From: Staphylotrichum longicolle
Lineage: Eukaryota; Ascomycota; Sordariomycetes; Sordariales; Chaetomiaceae
Direction of reading: 5' to 3'
Assembly: GCA_019096155.1 (NCBI GenBank)
Contig: JAHCVI010000003.1
Coordinates: 1,240,001-1,304,000 of the forward strand
DNA length: 64,000 bases
Positions 1-10,788 of this stretch are shown here, piece by piece (the first letter of the stretch is position 1; the number at the start of each line of letters is the position of its first letter). Made by a program: the position numbers and the translations under genes. The notes beneath the pieces were generated by a model, which was given only the letters and a program-made list of their open reading frames with translations, did not search any database and was not told the origin of the DNA.

Positions 1-523
1 TTGGCGAATGACCAGGGTTCGATTGGTCGACCAAGCTTCTCCTCCTCTCCCCCACCATGCGTGCCTTGGAGGGCCAGATGTTGTTGGCCGCATCCCTCGA
101 CACACCGAGACCACTTAAAAGGTTGGTATGCCTCCAAAACAGCTTCCATGTCCCTTGGCGGCCAACTTGCCAGTTCTCCTGCGCCGCTATCCGCAAGCCG
201 GGAAGCCTTGTCTGCCTCCGGCAAACCCCTGGTCATTGTCGTGTAACCCGGCATGCGCCTTGGGCCTTGATGGGCCTCGCTCGTGGCGGGCCTACGTGAA
301 GATGGAAGCAGAGTTGTGATGTGCTGGCAGGACCGCCTCATACTGTCTCACGTTAGGCTTCGGTTATATAAAACCCGGCCTGGGTCTTTCAGTAACAGCT
401 CTCTACTCACCAGGCACTTTTGGCTCTGCAAGCCCTTCTGGCCTTGACTCTGACTAGTCTCTTGGATCTTGTCTTGGACTGCAGCATTGAGAATCCGCCG
501 GGAGCGGTACACACAAGCACATC
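1..523. promoter_or_regulatory. Upstream region of the deaminase-like gene, with a TATA-like box
   Basis: No convincing gene is seen in the first 523 bases. A TATA-like string, TATATAAAA, lies at 365-373, about 150 bases before the ATG at 524. It is followed by a pyrimidine-rich stretch (CTCTCTACTC) that would suit a fungal transcription start. The promoter role is inferred from position and sequence only. Confidence 0.45.
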
Positions 524-2531
524 ATGACGGAACACATTCCGGTGCCGCCCAGTCTGCGGAAAAGGTTCTATGAGCCGGTTATTCTTCTGGATGCCCTGCG
601 GGAGGTCTACCGTATTGACCACGGGCTTTCGGAGCCCGACTTGGAGAGCGGAGGAGGCAGATCACCGCAGCAGATATATTTTTGCTTTCTCAACAAGCTC
701 AGCCAAATCTGCGACAGCCATCCACACCAGACACTCGGGAAGACCGTCAGCGCCATTGTGGTTCTCGATTCGGGCACCATCGAATACCGTCTCGCGTCAA
801 ACCTCCGGGACGCTCGTGAGCTGAACACAACTACGGAGTATCTCAGCAGCATTCTCCACGTCCTTGAGGGTGTCACAGACGATGAGGTTGACGACAAGAC
901 GCTCATGGCCCCCATCTTCTCAGGCATTCTCCAAAGTGTTCTCGCATTCAACCGCCCGAGAGTTGAAGGCTACCTGGAAGCGCTTCTTACAAACGACCGG
1001 CTTTCGTTCTGCATCAACTCGTCAGATGCCCAGGGAACACGCGAGAGTAAGCAAAATTACTGGCCGAGCCACAATCTCTCTCTTACGCTGATTAACGATG
1101 TTCCGTGCTCTTAGGTCAGTCCGCTGCTGCGTCTCTCAGACGTCTCCAACCACATGTCGAAGCAGCAAGAAACGCCCCTCTGACCAATGACGACGAGTGT
1201 AAGTCCAGTCACCGCCCCCCTAAGCAACCAGCCCCTGACGCGGTCTGCCAGTTGCTCGTCGCGTTGAGGCTCTTCTCCAACTCATCAATACCGATTACGC
1301 GCCCTGCCTGGAAGAGTACATGAAGACGAAGACCCGCAGCAGCGGCACCGACAGCCCCTGGAGTGACGCCCGCCACGCCCTCGGCCGCCTCCTCTCGTAC
1401 TACATCGCCATCAAGGTCCTCATCTTGGCGCGCAAGCTCTGGCCGCAGCTCTTCGTCGACTTCACCGTCACCTCCATCCCCTCTAGCGTCCCCCTCGAAG
1501 ACCCGCCCGCGGTCCGCCGCAACGCAAAGGGCATCATCGAGCGCATGGGCCGCAACCGCGCCGTGCTCGACGCGTACCAGCACCACGCCAAATCCCTCCA
1601 AGAGCACGGCCTCGACGAGCGCATCCGCTGCCGCGTGAAGCCCTCCCGCTTCCGGCCCATCGTGCACGCCGAGGTCAACCTGCTGGCCTCGGTCCTCGCC
1701 TCGCGCGCCCAGGCGGCCGCCGACGGCGAGGACCCCCTCCGCTTCTTCAACGAAGCCTCCTTCGGCCGCTACATCGGCAGCTCCAAGCCGACCTGCCTGC
1801 TGTGCCGCTTCTACTTCGCCGCGCACCCGGCCGGCGTGCAGTGCCGCGAGACGCACGGCAACCTGTACATCAGCTGGCGGGCGCCCGACATCCTCGACGC
1901 CGGCGGCGCCGCCGCCGCCCAACAAGAGGAGGCGCAGCGCCAGCGCCTGGAGATCCTGGAGCGCATGGTCACCGACGTGCGCCGCGAGACGGGGCGCGCG
2001 ATCCAGGAGCGCTCGTACACGCGCAAGAGGCACGATTCGCGGGACACGCCGTCGAATCCGCTGTGGAGTACCGCGGCGGGGAGCACGGCGGTCAGGAACT
2101 CGGAGGCGGGCGACGAGTTGGCGTCGAGGAGGGGGCGGGTGGATTTGGAGTTGGCGGCGAGGCTGGGGCAGGTGAATCTGGATGGGGCGTCGTCGGCAAG
2201 GGGTCGGAGCGACGACTTGGTCAGCAGGAGGGGTCCGGTGAGCTTGGATCTGGCGTCGATGAGGGGGTGGGCCGAGGAGTTGCGGGAGACCACTCCGGAG
2301 AGCCCGACGGAGGATGCGCAGGTGGAAGGTGAAGAGAGTCATGGTAAAGTGGCGGGGGACGAAAAGGAGGTAGAGGTTGAACAGTTGGAAAATAAGCAAG
2401 CGGCGGATGTGAAAGTGGTTGATGGAAAGGTGGTCGATGGAAAGGTGGTGTGTGAAGCGAAGCCTGATCCAGGGGAAGATGAACAAGAGCTGGACGAAGA
2501 GGACGAGGATGGTGGAGGTGCAAAGCTGTAA
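524..2531 (+). CDS. OTT_1508-type nucleic acid deaminase-like protein
   Basis: Three exons, 524-1046, 1115-1198 and 1252-2531, give 628 residues. The reading frame is continuous across both introns (donors GTAAGC and GTAAGT). The centre carries cytidine-deaminase-fold zinc motifs: HAEVN near residue 340, followed about 40 residues later by PTCLLC, giving the His-Ala-Glu plus Cys-x-x-Cys set. This arrangement, with a long N-terminal helical region, matches the fungal deaminase family named after Orientia OTT_1508. Those proteins are thought to act on nucleic acid and are multiplied in filamentous fungi; substrates are unknown. The last ~180 residues are low-complexity and acidic. All zinc ligands and the catalytic Glu are present, so an active enzyme is plausible. 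Family assignment is from motif recognition only. Confidence 0.72.
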
Positions 2532-2784
2532 TGGCTGTGTTGGGCTTTCAGGTAGGTACCAGATAACTATTCCATATTCAATTGACTCGCTCAAACCTTT
2601 CCGTTCTCTCCAGTATTATCGGCATGAACACTGAAAGAATCATGAAACGGGGCCTCTTCTTGGTGCAGCCGAAAGCCTACCTACCCACGCCTGCGTGATG
2701 TTGAACCTAATGCAAGCACCGTCTATAAAGTCTAACCCATGTCAACCCCAACTCCAGCCCGCCCCATCCCATCCCAAACCCTCC

Positions 2785-3599
2785 TCAAGCGCCGTTGAGA
2801 ACCAACTCCCCATGCCTCACCGCATCCACCACCTGCTTCAACCACCAAACATGTATCCTCACATCGTCCGTCAACTCCGGGTGAAAACTCGTGCCAAACA
2901 CATTACCCTGCCTCACGGCCACGATATCCCCCTTCCCTTCCCCATCTTGGGGGTACACGCCCAACACCTCCACCCTCCCCTCCTTGGTCCCTTGACTCTC
3001 GGAAATAACCCCCTCGACGATCGGCGCCCTGATAAACACCGCCCTGAACGGCTCCTCCCCCTCTCCCAAGAAGTCCAGGTTCAACCCTGCCACAAAGCTC
3101 TGCATCTGCGTGCCGTACCGGTTGCGCAGCACGCGCACGTCCAGCCCGCCGACCAGCTCCTGGCCGCCCTGCTTGGTGGCGGACGCCTGCTCGGCCAGCA
3201 TGACCAGGCCGGCGCAGGTGCCCCAGACGGGTTTTGTGTTGGACTCTGTTTCAGACGGAAATCTGTTAGTCTTCTGGGCGGTAAATAAAAGGGTGGCGAG
3301 GAGTGAAACGAACTTTACGAATTCGCGGAGCGGGTCGAGGAGGCCGAGGCGGCGGGCGACGATGGCCATGGTGGTGGACTCGCCGCCGGAATGATCAAGG
3401 CGTCGCAGCGGGTGAGCTGCTCGGCGGTGCGGACTTCGGGAAAGTCAAAGGTGAATTCGGTTGTGCCATTTGCCGACGGTGGTGACGCTTTTTTTGAAGG
3501 GAGGAAGAGATGTGGGAGGCGGCTTTGCGGAGGAGGTTGATGTGCTCGATGACACCGCCTTGGAGGGCGAGGACGCCGATTGTGATGTTTTTTGGTCAT
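2785..3599 (-). CDS. PDX2: Pyridoxal 5'-phosphate synthase glutaminase subunit (PDX2/SNO), frame broken in its N-terminal part
   Basis: Glutamine amidotransferase subunit that supplies ammonia to PDX1 in vitamin B6 synthesis. Exon 2 (2785-3243) is intact and holds the nucleophile Cys in VWGTCAGLVML and the catalytic His-x-Glu in TSFHPEL. An intron lies at about 3244-3318. Exon 1 (3319-3599) encodes recognisable family segments (GVLALQGGVIEHINLL, FDFPEVRTAEQL, then the PGGESTT oxyanion region) but in three reading frames. The shifts fall at an A6 run near 3587-3592, an A7 run near 3489-3495 (both read on the minus strand) and a GG pair near 3389-3391. Without them the gene would be of normal length. 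It sits head to head with PDX1, so loss would cause B6 auxotrophy. Sequencing indels are as likely as a pseudogene. Confidence 0.82.
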
Positions 3600-4769
3600 T
3601 TTGGTGTCTGCAGGTTTGGTGTGTTGTGGCGTTGTTGGTGTTGATGTTGATGTTGAAACCTGGGGTTGTGGAGTGGCGTGGTTGAATTTGAATTTACCAG
3701 ATCCAAACTTCCAGTCAGGGCGTCCGTTGGTGGGATACTAGTATCCAAACCCCCTTGATGCTTGTATCCAACTCAGAGATGGTGTGGGGGTAGTCGGTGC
3801 GGGTGTCGATATTTGATAATTGAGTCACACTAAATCAGTGGGTTCACTTTTGGTTGTCACCCACTTGCAGATGAACCTGGGGGGTTGAGTGTGAAAGCTG
3901 ACTGTGAATTGAAAAGAAACTCGGAATCTGCCGGTTATGGGCGCATATGGACGGTTGAATTTAAATGCCTCGCCACTCAATTGGCACTTGGCAACGACAT
4001 CGGCAAGTCCGGAAGGTCCCAGGACAGCCACGCTGGAGAAAAATATGCTCTCTCCCTCTCCTCTTGAAAACCACACTGTGCTCCTGCCGTTGATGGTGCA
4101 ACGGCCGTGGAAATAAAGTTAGCACTGTCAAGGATCTGCTCCGAATCGCCCCACAACAGCCTAACTGAACTGAGACAACCCCCTCACTGGTGTGACTGTT
4201 TGAGGAAGCTCTTGTTGAGAAAACATGTTTCTGCAAGGGCGCCGTGTTGCACAGATCAGTTTAGAACCCAGGTTCCTGTCAATCCTGGCACATACCATGC
4301 TCCGATCCCAGATTACCTTTCAGTCACCGACCATCAGCGTAGTACATGACACGCCACCAACACGACCGGAGCTCGAGAGAAGGGCCCATTACGCAACCTG
4401 GAGCCCCGCCATCGGCTAACGTTAGCGGTCTGTCATGCCCAAGAACGCGTTACCCGAGTGCCGCAAGCTCCGATTCGGAGGCGGGGCACGTGCAAGGGAC
4501 CCCTCGAAATCCCGGGCTTCTAGATCTGACAGTGCCGTCGACACTGTGCGTTATCCTCCTGCTCATCGAGGGGTTAACCACTGACTCACGCCACTGTCAT
4601 TAAAACCTTAGTTGCATCTCTCCAAATAGCGGGAGCAACATCCATTCCTCGATCCTATTTTTCGTCCAATTTTAATAATCTCATACCCAGCTCCGCGAAG
4701 CGAGTCTGAACAAGCAAGTCCCCCCCCACACACATCATCGCCACGCAACAAAGCCCTCATCACACAAAA
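3600..4769. promoter_or_regulatory. Shared intergenic region between PDX2 and PDX1
   Basis: About 1.17 kb between the two divergent vitamin B6 genes. Only short open frames are seen, none with family features. A bidirectional promoter is inferred from the divergent pairing, which is a common arrangement of SNZ/SNO-type genes in fungi. A pyrimidine-rich stretch with CCCCCCCC and CACACA lies directly before the PDX1 start. Confidence 0.5.
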
Positions 4770-5708
4770 ATGGCAACCAACCTGCACCCCGGCACCAACG
4801 GCGGCGCCAGCGATGACTTTACTGTCAAGGCCGGTCTGGCCCAGATGCTCAAGGGCGGCGTGATCATGGACGTCACGACCGCTGCCGAGGCCCGCATCGC
4901 CGAGGAGGCCGGCGCCGTCGCCGTCATGGCCCTCGAGCGCATCCCCTCCGACATCCGCGCCATGGGCGGCGTGGCCCGCATGTCCAACCCGGAGATGATC
5001 AAGGAGATCCAGGCCGCCGTGACCATCCCCGTCATGGCCAAGGCCCGCATCGGCCACGTCGTCGAGTGCCAGATCCTCGAGGCCCTCGGCGTCGACTACG
5101 TCGACGAGAGCGAGGTGCTCACCCCCGCCGACGACAAGTTCCACGTCCAAAAGTCCGACTTCAAGATCCCCTTCGTCTGCGGCTGCCGCAACCTCGGCGA
5201 GGCCCTCCGCCGCATCAAGGAGGGCGCCGCCATGATCCGCACCAAGGGCGAGGCCGGCACCGGCGACATCGTCGAGGCCGTCAAGCACATCCGCACCGTC
5301 AACAGCGAGATCGCCGCCGCCAAGGCCGCGCTTGCCTCCGGCGGTGAGGTGGCCATCTCGGCCCTGGCCCGCGAGATTGGGTGCGACGTTGCCCTGCTGA
5401 AGCAGACGGCCGAGCTCGGCCGGCTGCCGGTCGTCAACTTCGCCGCCGGTGGTGTTGCTACCCCGGCCGATGCCGCGCTGATGATGCACTTTGGGTGCGA
5501 CGGTGTGTTTGTCGGCAGCGGCATCTTCAAGGACGCCAAGACGCCCGAGCACGCCCTGAAGCGCGCGCGGGCCATTGTCAAGGCCACGGCGCAGTACACG
5601 GACAAGCAGGCGCTCATTGAGGCCAGCATCGAGCACGGTGTTGCCATGAAGGGCATCAGCAACGCGGGCTTGAAGCCGGAGGAGAAGATGGCCGGGCGGG
5701 GCTGGTAA
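4770..5708 (+). CDS. PDX1: Pyridoxal 5'-phosphate synthase lyase subunit (PDX1/SNZ)
   Basis: Single-exon ORF of 312 residues, the usual length of PdxS/SNZ proteins. It forms PLP from ribose 5-phosphate, glyceraldehyde 3-phosphate and ammonia as a (beta/alpha)8 barrel assembling into dodecamers with PDX2. Visible family signatures are MLKGGVIMDVT near residue 31 (a substrate-binding Asp and nearby Lys), ALERIPSDIRAMGGVARMS, the KGEAGTGDIVEAVKH loop with the second catalytic Lys, and the phosphate-binding end GGVATPADAALMMHFGCDGVFVGSGIF (cited here as adjoining motifs). Codon use is strongly C/G-ending at third positions, as expected of a highly expressed gene. The start at 4770 gives the normal N terminus. 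Divergent from PDX2 upstream. Confidence 0.97.
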   Translation: MATNLHPGTNGGASDDFTVKAGLAQMLKGGVIMDVTTAAEARIAEEAGAVAVMALERIPSDIRAMGGVARMSNPEMIKEIQAAVTIPVMAKARIGHVVECQILEALGVDYVDESEVLTPADDKFHVQKSDFKIPFVCGCRNLGEALRRIKEGAAMIRTKGEAGTGDIVEAVKHIRTVNSEIAAAKAALASGGEVAISALAREIGCDVALLKQTAELGRLPVVNFAAGGVATPADAALMMHFGCDGVFVGSGIFKDAKTPEHALKRARAIVKATAQYTDKQALIEASIEHGVAMKGISNAGLKPEEKMAGRGW

Positions 5709-6522
5709 GCAGCTCAGCAGCTGGGGGAAGGAGGTGCTCGTTCAGGTGGGGTGTCTATTTTGAAGTTAATACATTGATCTGGCTGGGTGATCCATGAGCT
5801 CGAGTCTCAACACTGGAGATTTGCGGGTTTGAGGATACTGGCATCGCATGGCTGGGCCGGGAGCATAGTTGGTGTGCCAATTCGCAGTGGGCTCTCAACA
5901 CCATATGGGACGGTTGGAATCCAAAAGTACAAAATCGTACATACAATGGGAGGCAGGACGCAATATCATGATTATCACGGCTCACTATACTGAATGGTGA
6001 ACGCAGAACAAAAGCTTTCAAGATCACGTCGCAGTACTTACCTTATCCAGAGAGCATGTTGAGAGGCGAGCGAAGTCTGTATCGAGTGAATTTGTAAGTC
6101 GGACCCCTTTTTCATTGTTCAGTTCGACGGGCTCGTTGAACAGTACAAGGCTCACCTCTCGAGTTATCAGATCCACACATTCACCGGGGTCCAGCGCGAC
6201 ACACTCGACCAACATACCTCAAGCAATGGACACAGCCACTCAGAATCGATCGTCCTCATGCGCAGCGTGGGGTGCGTGCATTGTGAAATTTGCTGTGTGA
6301 CCGAGAGGTCGAATCACCATTGGATGGGCACCTTTTTCGAGCTGCAGTTGGCTGCATGAATCAAGACCTCGGGCCGTCCAGCCACGCATCTCTCCCTCTC
6401 CGGACGAAGCCATCAGGCTCCCAAGATGCGGGTTGCGTTCGGTTCTCTCTCCCTCCCCGCACCTTGGAGGAGCCGGTTTGCCAACAACCTCAACTCAGGA
6501 CTCATACACCCGCTGTCTCGAG
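5709..6522. other. Intergenic region, no gene seen
   Basis: About 0.8 kb between PDX1 and the STAND gene. Short frames only, none with recognisable domain features or splice structure. It includes the PDX1 3' UTR and presumably the promoter of the downstream gene. Confidence 0.6.
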
Positions 6523-9342
6523 ATGGAACCTCTTTCAGCATTGGGTGTCGCTGCGGCCGTTGCTCAGTTTGTCGATTTTGGCCTCAAGATTGCCGGAAAT
6601 GCCCGCGAGATCTATGGCTCCCTTTCGGGGGCAACTGAAGAAAACCAACACCTCGAAACTGCCACATACATGACGCAACGACTCACCGAAAAGCTGGTCA
6701 CCTCATCTCTTGGGGGTTTCGCCGAAGAAGAAGCAATGCTCAACGACCTTGTCGCCGAATGCCGCGCTTTATCAACGCAACTGTTGGAGCTCCTCAACAA
6801 GCTCAAAGCCAAGGATCCCAAGTCCAAGATGCAGGTGGCTCTGTCCTCTTGGCGGAGCAGGCTCTACGAGAAGGATAAGGTCAGGCTACAGGGGCGCCTG
6901 AATGAATGTCAAGTCCGGTTGGACCGCCTTCTCTCTGCGTTGTCTAGGTTTGTCCTCATCTAGATCCATGATTTTGGCTTTTCTGATGGGCCGGGGTTCA
7001 GATCCGAAATCAAGGAGCATTTGGAGCGCTTTATCGTGTCCTCCAATAACAATTTCGGCAATCTCAACGTCCTTCGCGGGCAAGTTCAAGAATTTAGTGA
7101 TGGGTCCACCTCCAGGCTGACGTCGATCAACCCGGAAGCTCGCGAGCACCTTCAGAATGTGTACAACCTCTCCAGCGTCCTTCGTGTCAAAGCGGGTGAA
7201 CAAGTAATCCTAGACACGCTCGCATTCCCGGGAATGCGTGACAGGGTTGACATTGTCGAGAAGGCTCATAAGGCGACGTACTCGTGGATATTTGATGACC
7301 TGAGCGGCGTCAAAGGAGGCTCACCTGAACCCTCGGATGCCTTGCTTGATGAAACACGTCGCAAACAAGCGGATGCTTTCGTCCAATGGCTGTCGTCGGG
7401 GACCGGAATTTATCACATTGCTGGAAAACTTGGCTCAGGAAAATCAACCTTGATGAAATACTTGGCTAGCCACAGGCGGGTGCGTGAAGAGCTAGGGAAA
7501 TGGGCTGGTAAGTTGGCTTCTCCTAGAGCCGCCCCGCAATATTGGAGGTTTGGTTAACTCTTGCTCAGGAAATAAGAAGGTCGTGATTGCGAGCTTTTTC
7601 TTTTGGAGAAGGGGACACGGCTTCAGAGGTCTCTTTCTGGGCTTCTGCACTCCTTGCTGCACGACATACTCGAGCAACGTCCAGATCTTATCCGGGACTT
7701 GCTGCCGGAAGTTTGGTTAAAAGTCATAAGCTCACCCACGGGCGCATACCCCCGGGGCTTCCAAGACACAGGAGACTCTGTTTCCTCGGCATTCTCACAC
7801 CTCGTCGAGTGTGCCAAAACCTTCGGCGACTCCAAGTTCTTCTTCTTCATTGACGGTTTGGACGAACTCGAAGAGACCCCTCAAGATGACTTCAAAGCCA
7901 TGGTACAGCTCCTGTCAAGCTGGACACATGCAGCACCAAATGACATCAAGCTTTGTGTCTCCAGTCGGGAATACAATGTCTTCGTCAACTTTTTCTCGGT
8001 CGAGAAGAAAATGCGGCTACAGGACCTCACCCTGGCCGACATGAGACGTTACGTCCAGGAGAGGCTGCAGGAGCTGCCACAAGAGGACTTGAACCGCATT
8101 GTCCAAGTCATTACAGAAAAGGCGAATGGGATCTTTCTCTGGGTCGCCTTGGTTGTGAAGTCAATTAGGGCTCAGTTGGAGGACGGCTGTGGCACCTCAA
8201 TGATTGAGGATGAGGTGAACTCGTTGCCGGATGAATTGGAGGGTCTATTTCAACATCTTCTCGCGTCGATCAGCAAATCCTACCGGAAAAAGGCATACCA
8301 GACATTCGCCATGATCAAAGCGCTACCGATCAACGATGAACGGCCCGTACGTTTGTCGCTTTTGGCTTACAGCTTTCTCGAGGAGTACGATATTGGCTCT
8401 GAGTTTGCACAGAGGCCTAATCCGTCACTTTTCCCCCTCACTGAGACTGCCCGATGTCAGCGTGAAAATGCTGCTCGGAAAAGGCTCAATGCGCATTGTC
8501 AAGGGCTCGTTGAGATCGATCAAGAAATGTACCTCCAGCACACGCATCGATCAGTTGTCGAATTCCTCGCAGACCATCTCAAAACAACCCCCATCGCCGA
8601 GTCAGCCCTCGCGGGATTTCAACCAGCCCATGCCGTCTCCCAACTGATTCTGGCAGAGCTAAGATGTCGGCCACAGGACTCATATTGGATGGAACCAATG
8701 GCGCCTCCCTCCCCTTTTTTTCGCGTCACGATGCGGCTAAGGGCGGCACTTGTGGTGATACTTGCTGCTGGGCTAGATGCTCCGCCGTATTCTTTTTTGG
8801 AGGCACTGCGCTTTGCCGCCAATTCTGCCATTCCCGAACATCTCAGCCGAGACGTCATGATGCAAAAACAACCTCCGCAGTTTGCGGGTGTTCATTATTT
8901 CTGGGACCCGGCATCAATTCTCACGAATGTGCCTCGTTTGGGGATGCATGAGTATCTCGAGTATGTGACGAGCGCGGACCCCAGCACCATTGATAATAAC
9001 GACAAGGTCGCGAGCCTTGCCCATTTTGACATTTTTGGGTGTTGTCACCAACTGGTGCCAGAGGCATGGGGTCAAACCTTCCAGTTATCCTTTCGGGGTC
9101 TTGCTCTGCTTCTAAGAAGAGGGATAGACCCCAACACCGGATACACACAAACCCCTGGACCGGGAAAACGCACCTGCATTGGGGGCGACTCTGTGGAACA
9201 TCTTGTTTACTACCTTGCCACCAATGCTCCATCGTTGATCTTGATCGCCAACGCGGGCAGGGTGATTAAGGAGTTCCTGGAGCAAGGCGCAAACCCAGAT
9301 ATACGCATTGCGCTTGGCAAGGACCTTCACAGGACGCTCTAA
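6523..9342 (+). CDS. NACHT STAND (NLR-like) protein with HeLo-like N terminus
   Basis: Exons 6523-6947, 7002-7507 and 7569-9342. The N-terminal ~60 residues (MEPLSALGVAAAVAQFVDFG and following) match the hydrophobic opening of the fungal HeLo-like N-terminal domain of STAND proteins, linked to cell-death signalling in heterokaryon incompatibility. The KAHKATYSWIFDD segment leads into the NACHT: Walker A GKLGSGKST near residue 288, Walker B FFFFIDGLDELE near residue 400, then the sensor-like SSRE and a winged-helix region ending in HTHRSVVEFL. Exon 3 changes frame at GGGG 7611-7614: SFFFWRRG is read in one frame and TRLQRSLSGLLHSLL in the next, needing one more G. The frame stops at 9342, but coding-like sequence follows in another frame (next feature). 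ATG 6523 is the first that opens the HeLo-like motif. Confidence 0.85.
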
Positions 9343-10151
9343 CAGAGGTATGGTTCCCAGGCAAACAGAGAGTGGGACGGGTTATAGAGCGTTTTGAAAT
9401 CCAAAGAGATGGACCGCACCTTCAACCTCCAATATCGACTGGCCGCATCGCTAGACCAGGGATAAGATTCAGTTTTGGGAGAGGTCCAGGGAACGCCAGG
9501 GCCACAAACAGTGAACTTTCAGATGTCTCTTTCGATGACAAAGATCTCATCGATACAGAAACTCGCTACCACAACTTCCTTATCTCCAAGGGAGGCGAGA
9601 TCTGCTTCGAGGATTTCGTTGAATTCTGCAACTTCGAAAACAAGGACGCCATCCTTGCACTCTGCGCACGAAACAGGCTCATGTTGGGGTCACCCAAAAC
9701 GACAAAACTTGTGTCAGAGAACGAGGGCCAAAATGCAGGAGCACTTCGCAACGCCGACATGGGAGAGAACAAGAAACCTGTCCAGGAGGCCCAAGACTCT
9801 TGGAATGCGGTCTCAGGGGTGGAACTCGCAACGCCAACGGAGATGAAAGAGGAGGCTGGGAATGGGCCGGCGTTGCCGGAGCAGGAACGGTCCAAGCTGG
9901 AGTGTCTCAAACACAAGCACAAGCACGAAGAGCCCGAGCACCGGGAGCCCAAGCAGGCACAGCTCAAGCACGACAGGCAGACGCAAACCTTGTACCAACG
10001 ACTGCGAAGAAGTCGATTTGTTGAGGTCGCTCTCGGTAAGCCTTCCCCCGTCTAAGTCTTGAGCCATGGATGAAGATTTCAAAGGCTAATCACGCACTAC
10101 ACACCAGCGATTCTTGCCGCACTTGTTCTTTCCCAGCTTCTACATTCTTGA
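9343..10151 (+). CDS. Probable C-terminal continuation of the STAND protein, ending in a membrane segment
   Basis: An open frame starts without its own ATG just after the stop at 9342. It runs to 10035, then across an intron (GTAAGC donor, CACCAG acceptor, 10036-10107) to a stop at 10151. The residues across the break (frame -1 relative to the upstream exon) read on from the NACHT protein, so one missing base around 9310-9345 would join the two. The region has a charged, Glu/Lys/His-rich stretch (repeated KHKHE-type residues) and ends in a hydrophobic segment, VEVALAILAALVLSQLL, which could anchor the protein in a membrane. It could instead be a separate gene whose start I cannot find. Joining is inference. 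Confidence 0.5.
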
Positions 10152-10788
10152 GCCAGCGGCAGGCATAGGGGGTTGGGGTGGAGGTCAGAGACAAGAGATT
10201 GTACGCAACACTTGACTGGTTTGCGTAATCTGTATGAGTTTTTGGCAAGGGACAAATGGGTAAGAGAATCAAGGGGAAGGCATTGTTATCGGTCAGGGCT
10301 CGACTTGATGTTGTTTTTCATGGCTGTTTGTGTACGGATAGGGCAGTTCAAGAAAATCTGAGAGTTGCGAGATCATGATTATCTTGTCTTTGTGTCTTGG
10401 ACAGGCCATGAGTTGGGCTCAATTGTTGCCCCTGAGGAGTCCTGAATGGGTGCCTTGTTGTTGCTGGCTCAATGCCAACAAGCCTGGGTCGTTCCTAATT
10501 GGCTGATGGAATGATCAGACGACTTACCAGGTTGGCCAGGAACGCGGAAGCCATCCAAATACAATCCATAAAGAATGATGGGTCAACTTCCAAGTTACCT
10601 CCAAGTCCTTCAACGCCTATCTTCTTCGCATGAATGCTCGCTGCAAAGTTCCACCATCGACATCACCGCCAACTCATCACCTCACCACGGATAGCAATAC
10701 AGAGCATGGACAGAGCCTGCGCAGTTACAGAAATGTGAGTCAGACGCAAACAAATTCGCGACTGCATCAGCTCACTAGAACACCGGAC
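10152..10788. other. Intergenic region with likely 5' UTR intron of the kinase-like gene
   Basis: No domain-bearing frame is seen. Near the downstream gene a canonical-looking intron (donor GTGAGT near 10736, acceptor CACTAG near 10779) would lie in the leader. Splicing it from the upstream ATG at 10630 meets a stop, so the ATG at 10789 is preferred for the next gene. Confidence 0.45.

Noticed and set aside
1209..2594. 461-codon open frame on the minus strand
   Set aside because: Antisense to the deaminase-like gene. It is a product of G/C-ending codons, with Arg/His/Pro low complexity and no motif.
2785..3599. Calling PDX2 a plain pseudogene
   Set aside because: The intact second exon, the neighbouring PDX1 and similar breaks in thioredoxin and RPC37 make sequence error at least as likely.
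4608..5636. 342-codon minus-strand frame
   Set aside because: Mirror of PDX1; Gly/Asp/Leu-rich composition is the expected antisense translation of a G/C-rich gene.
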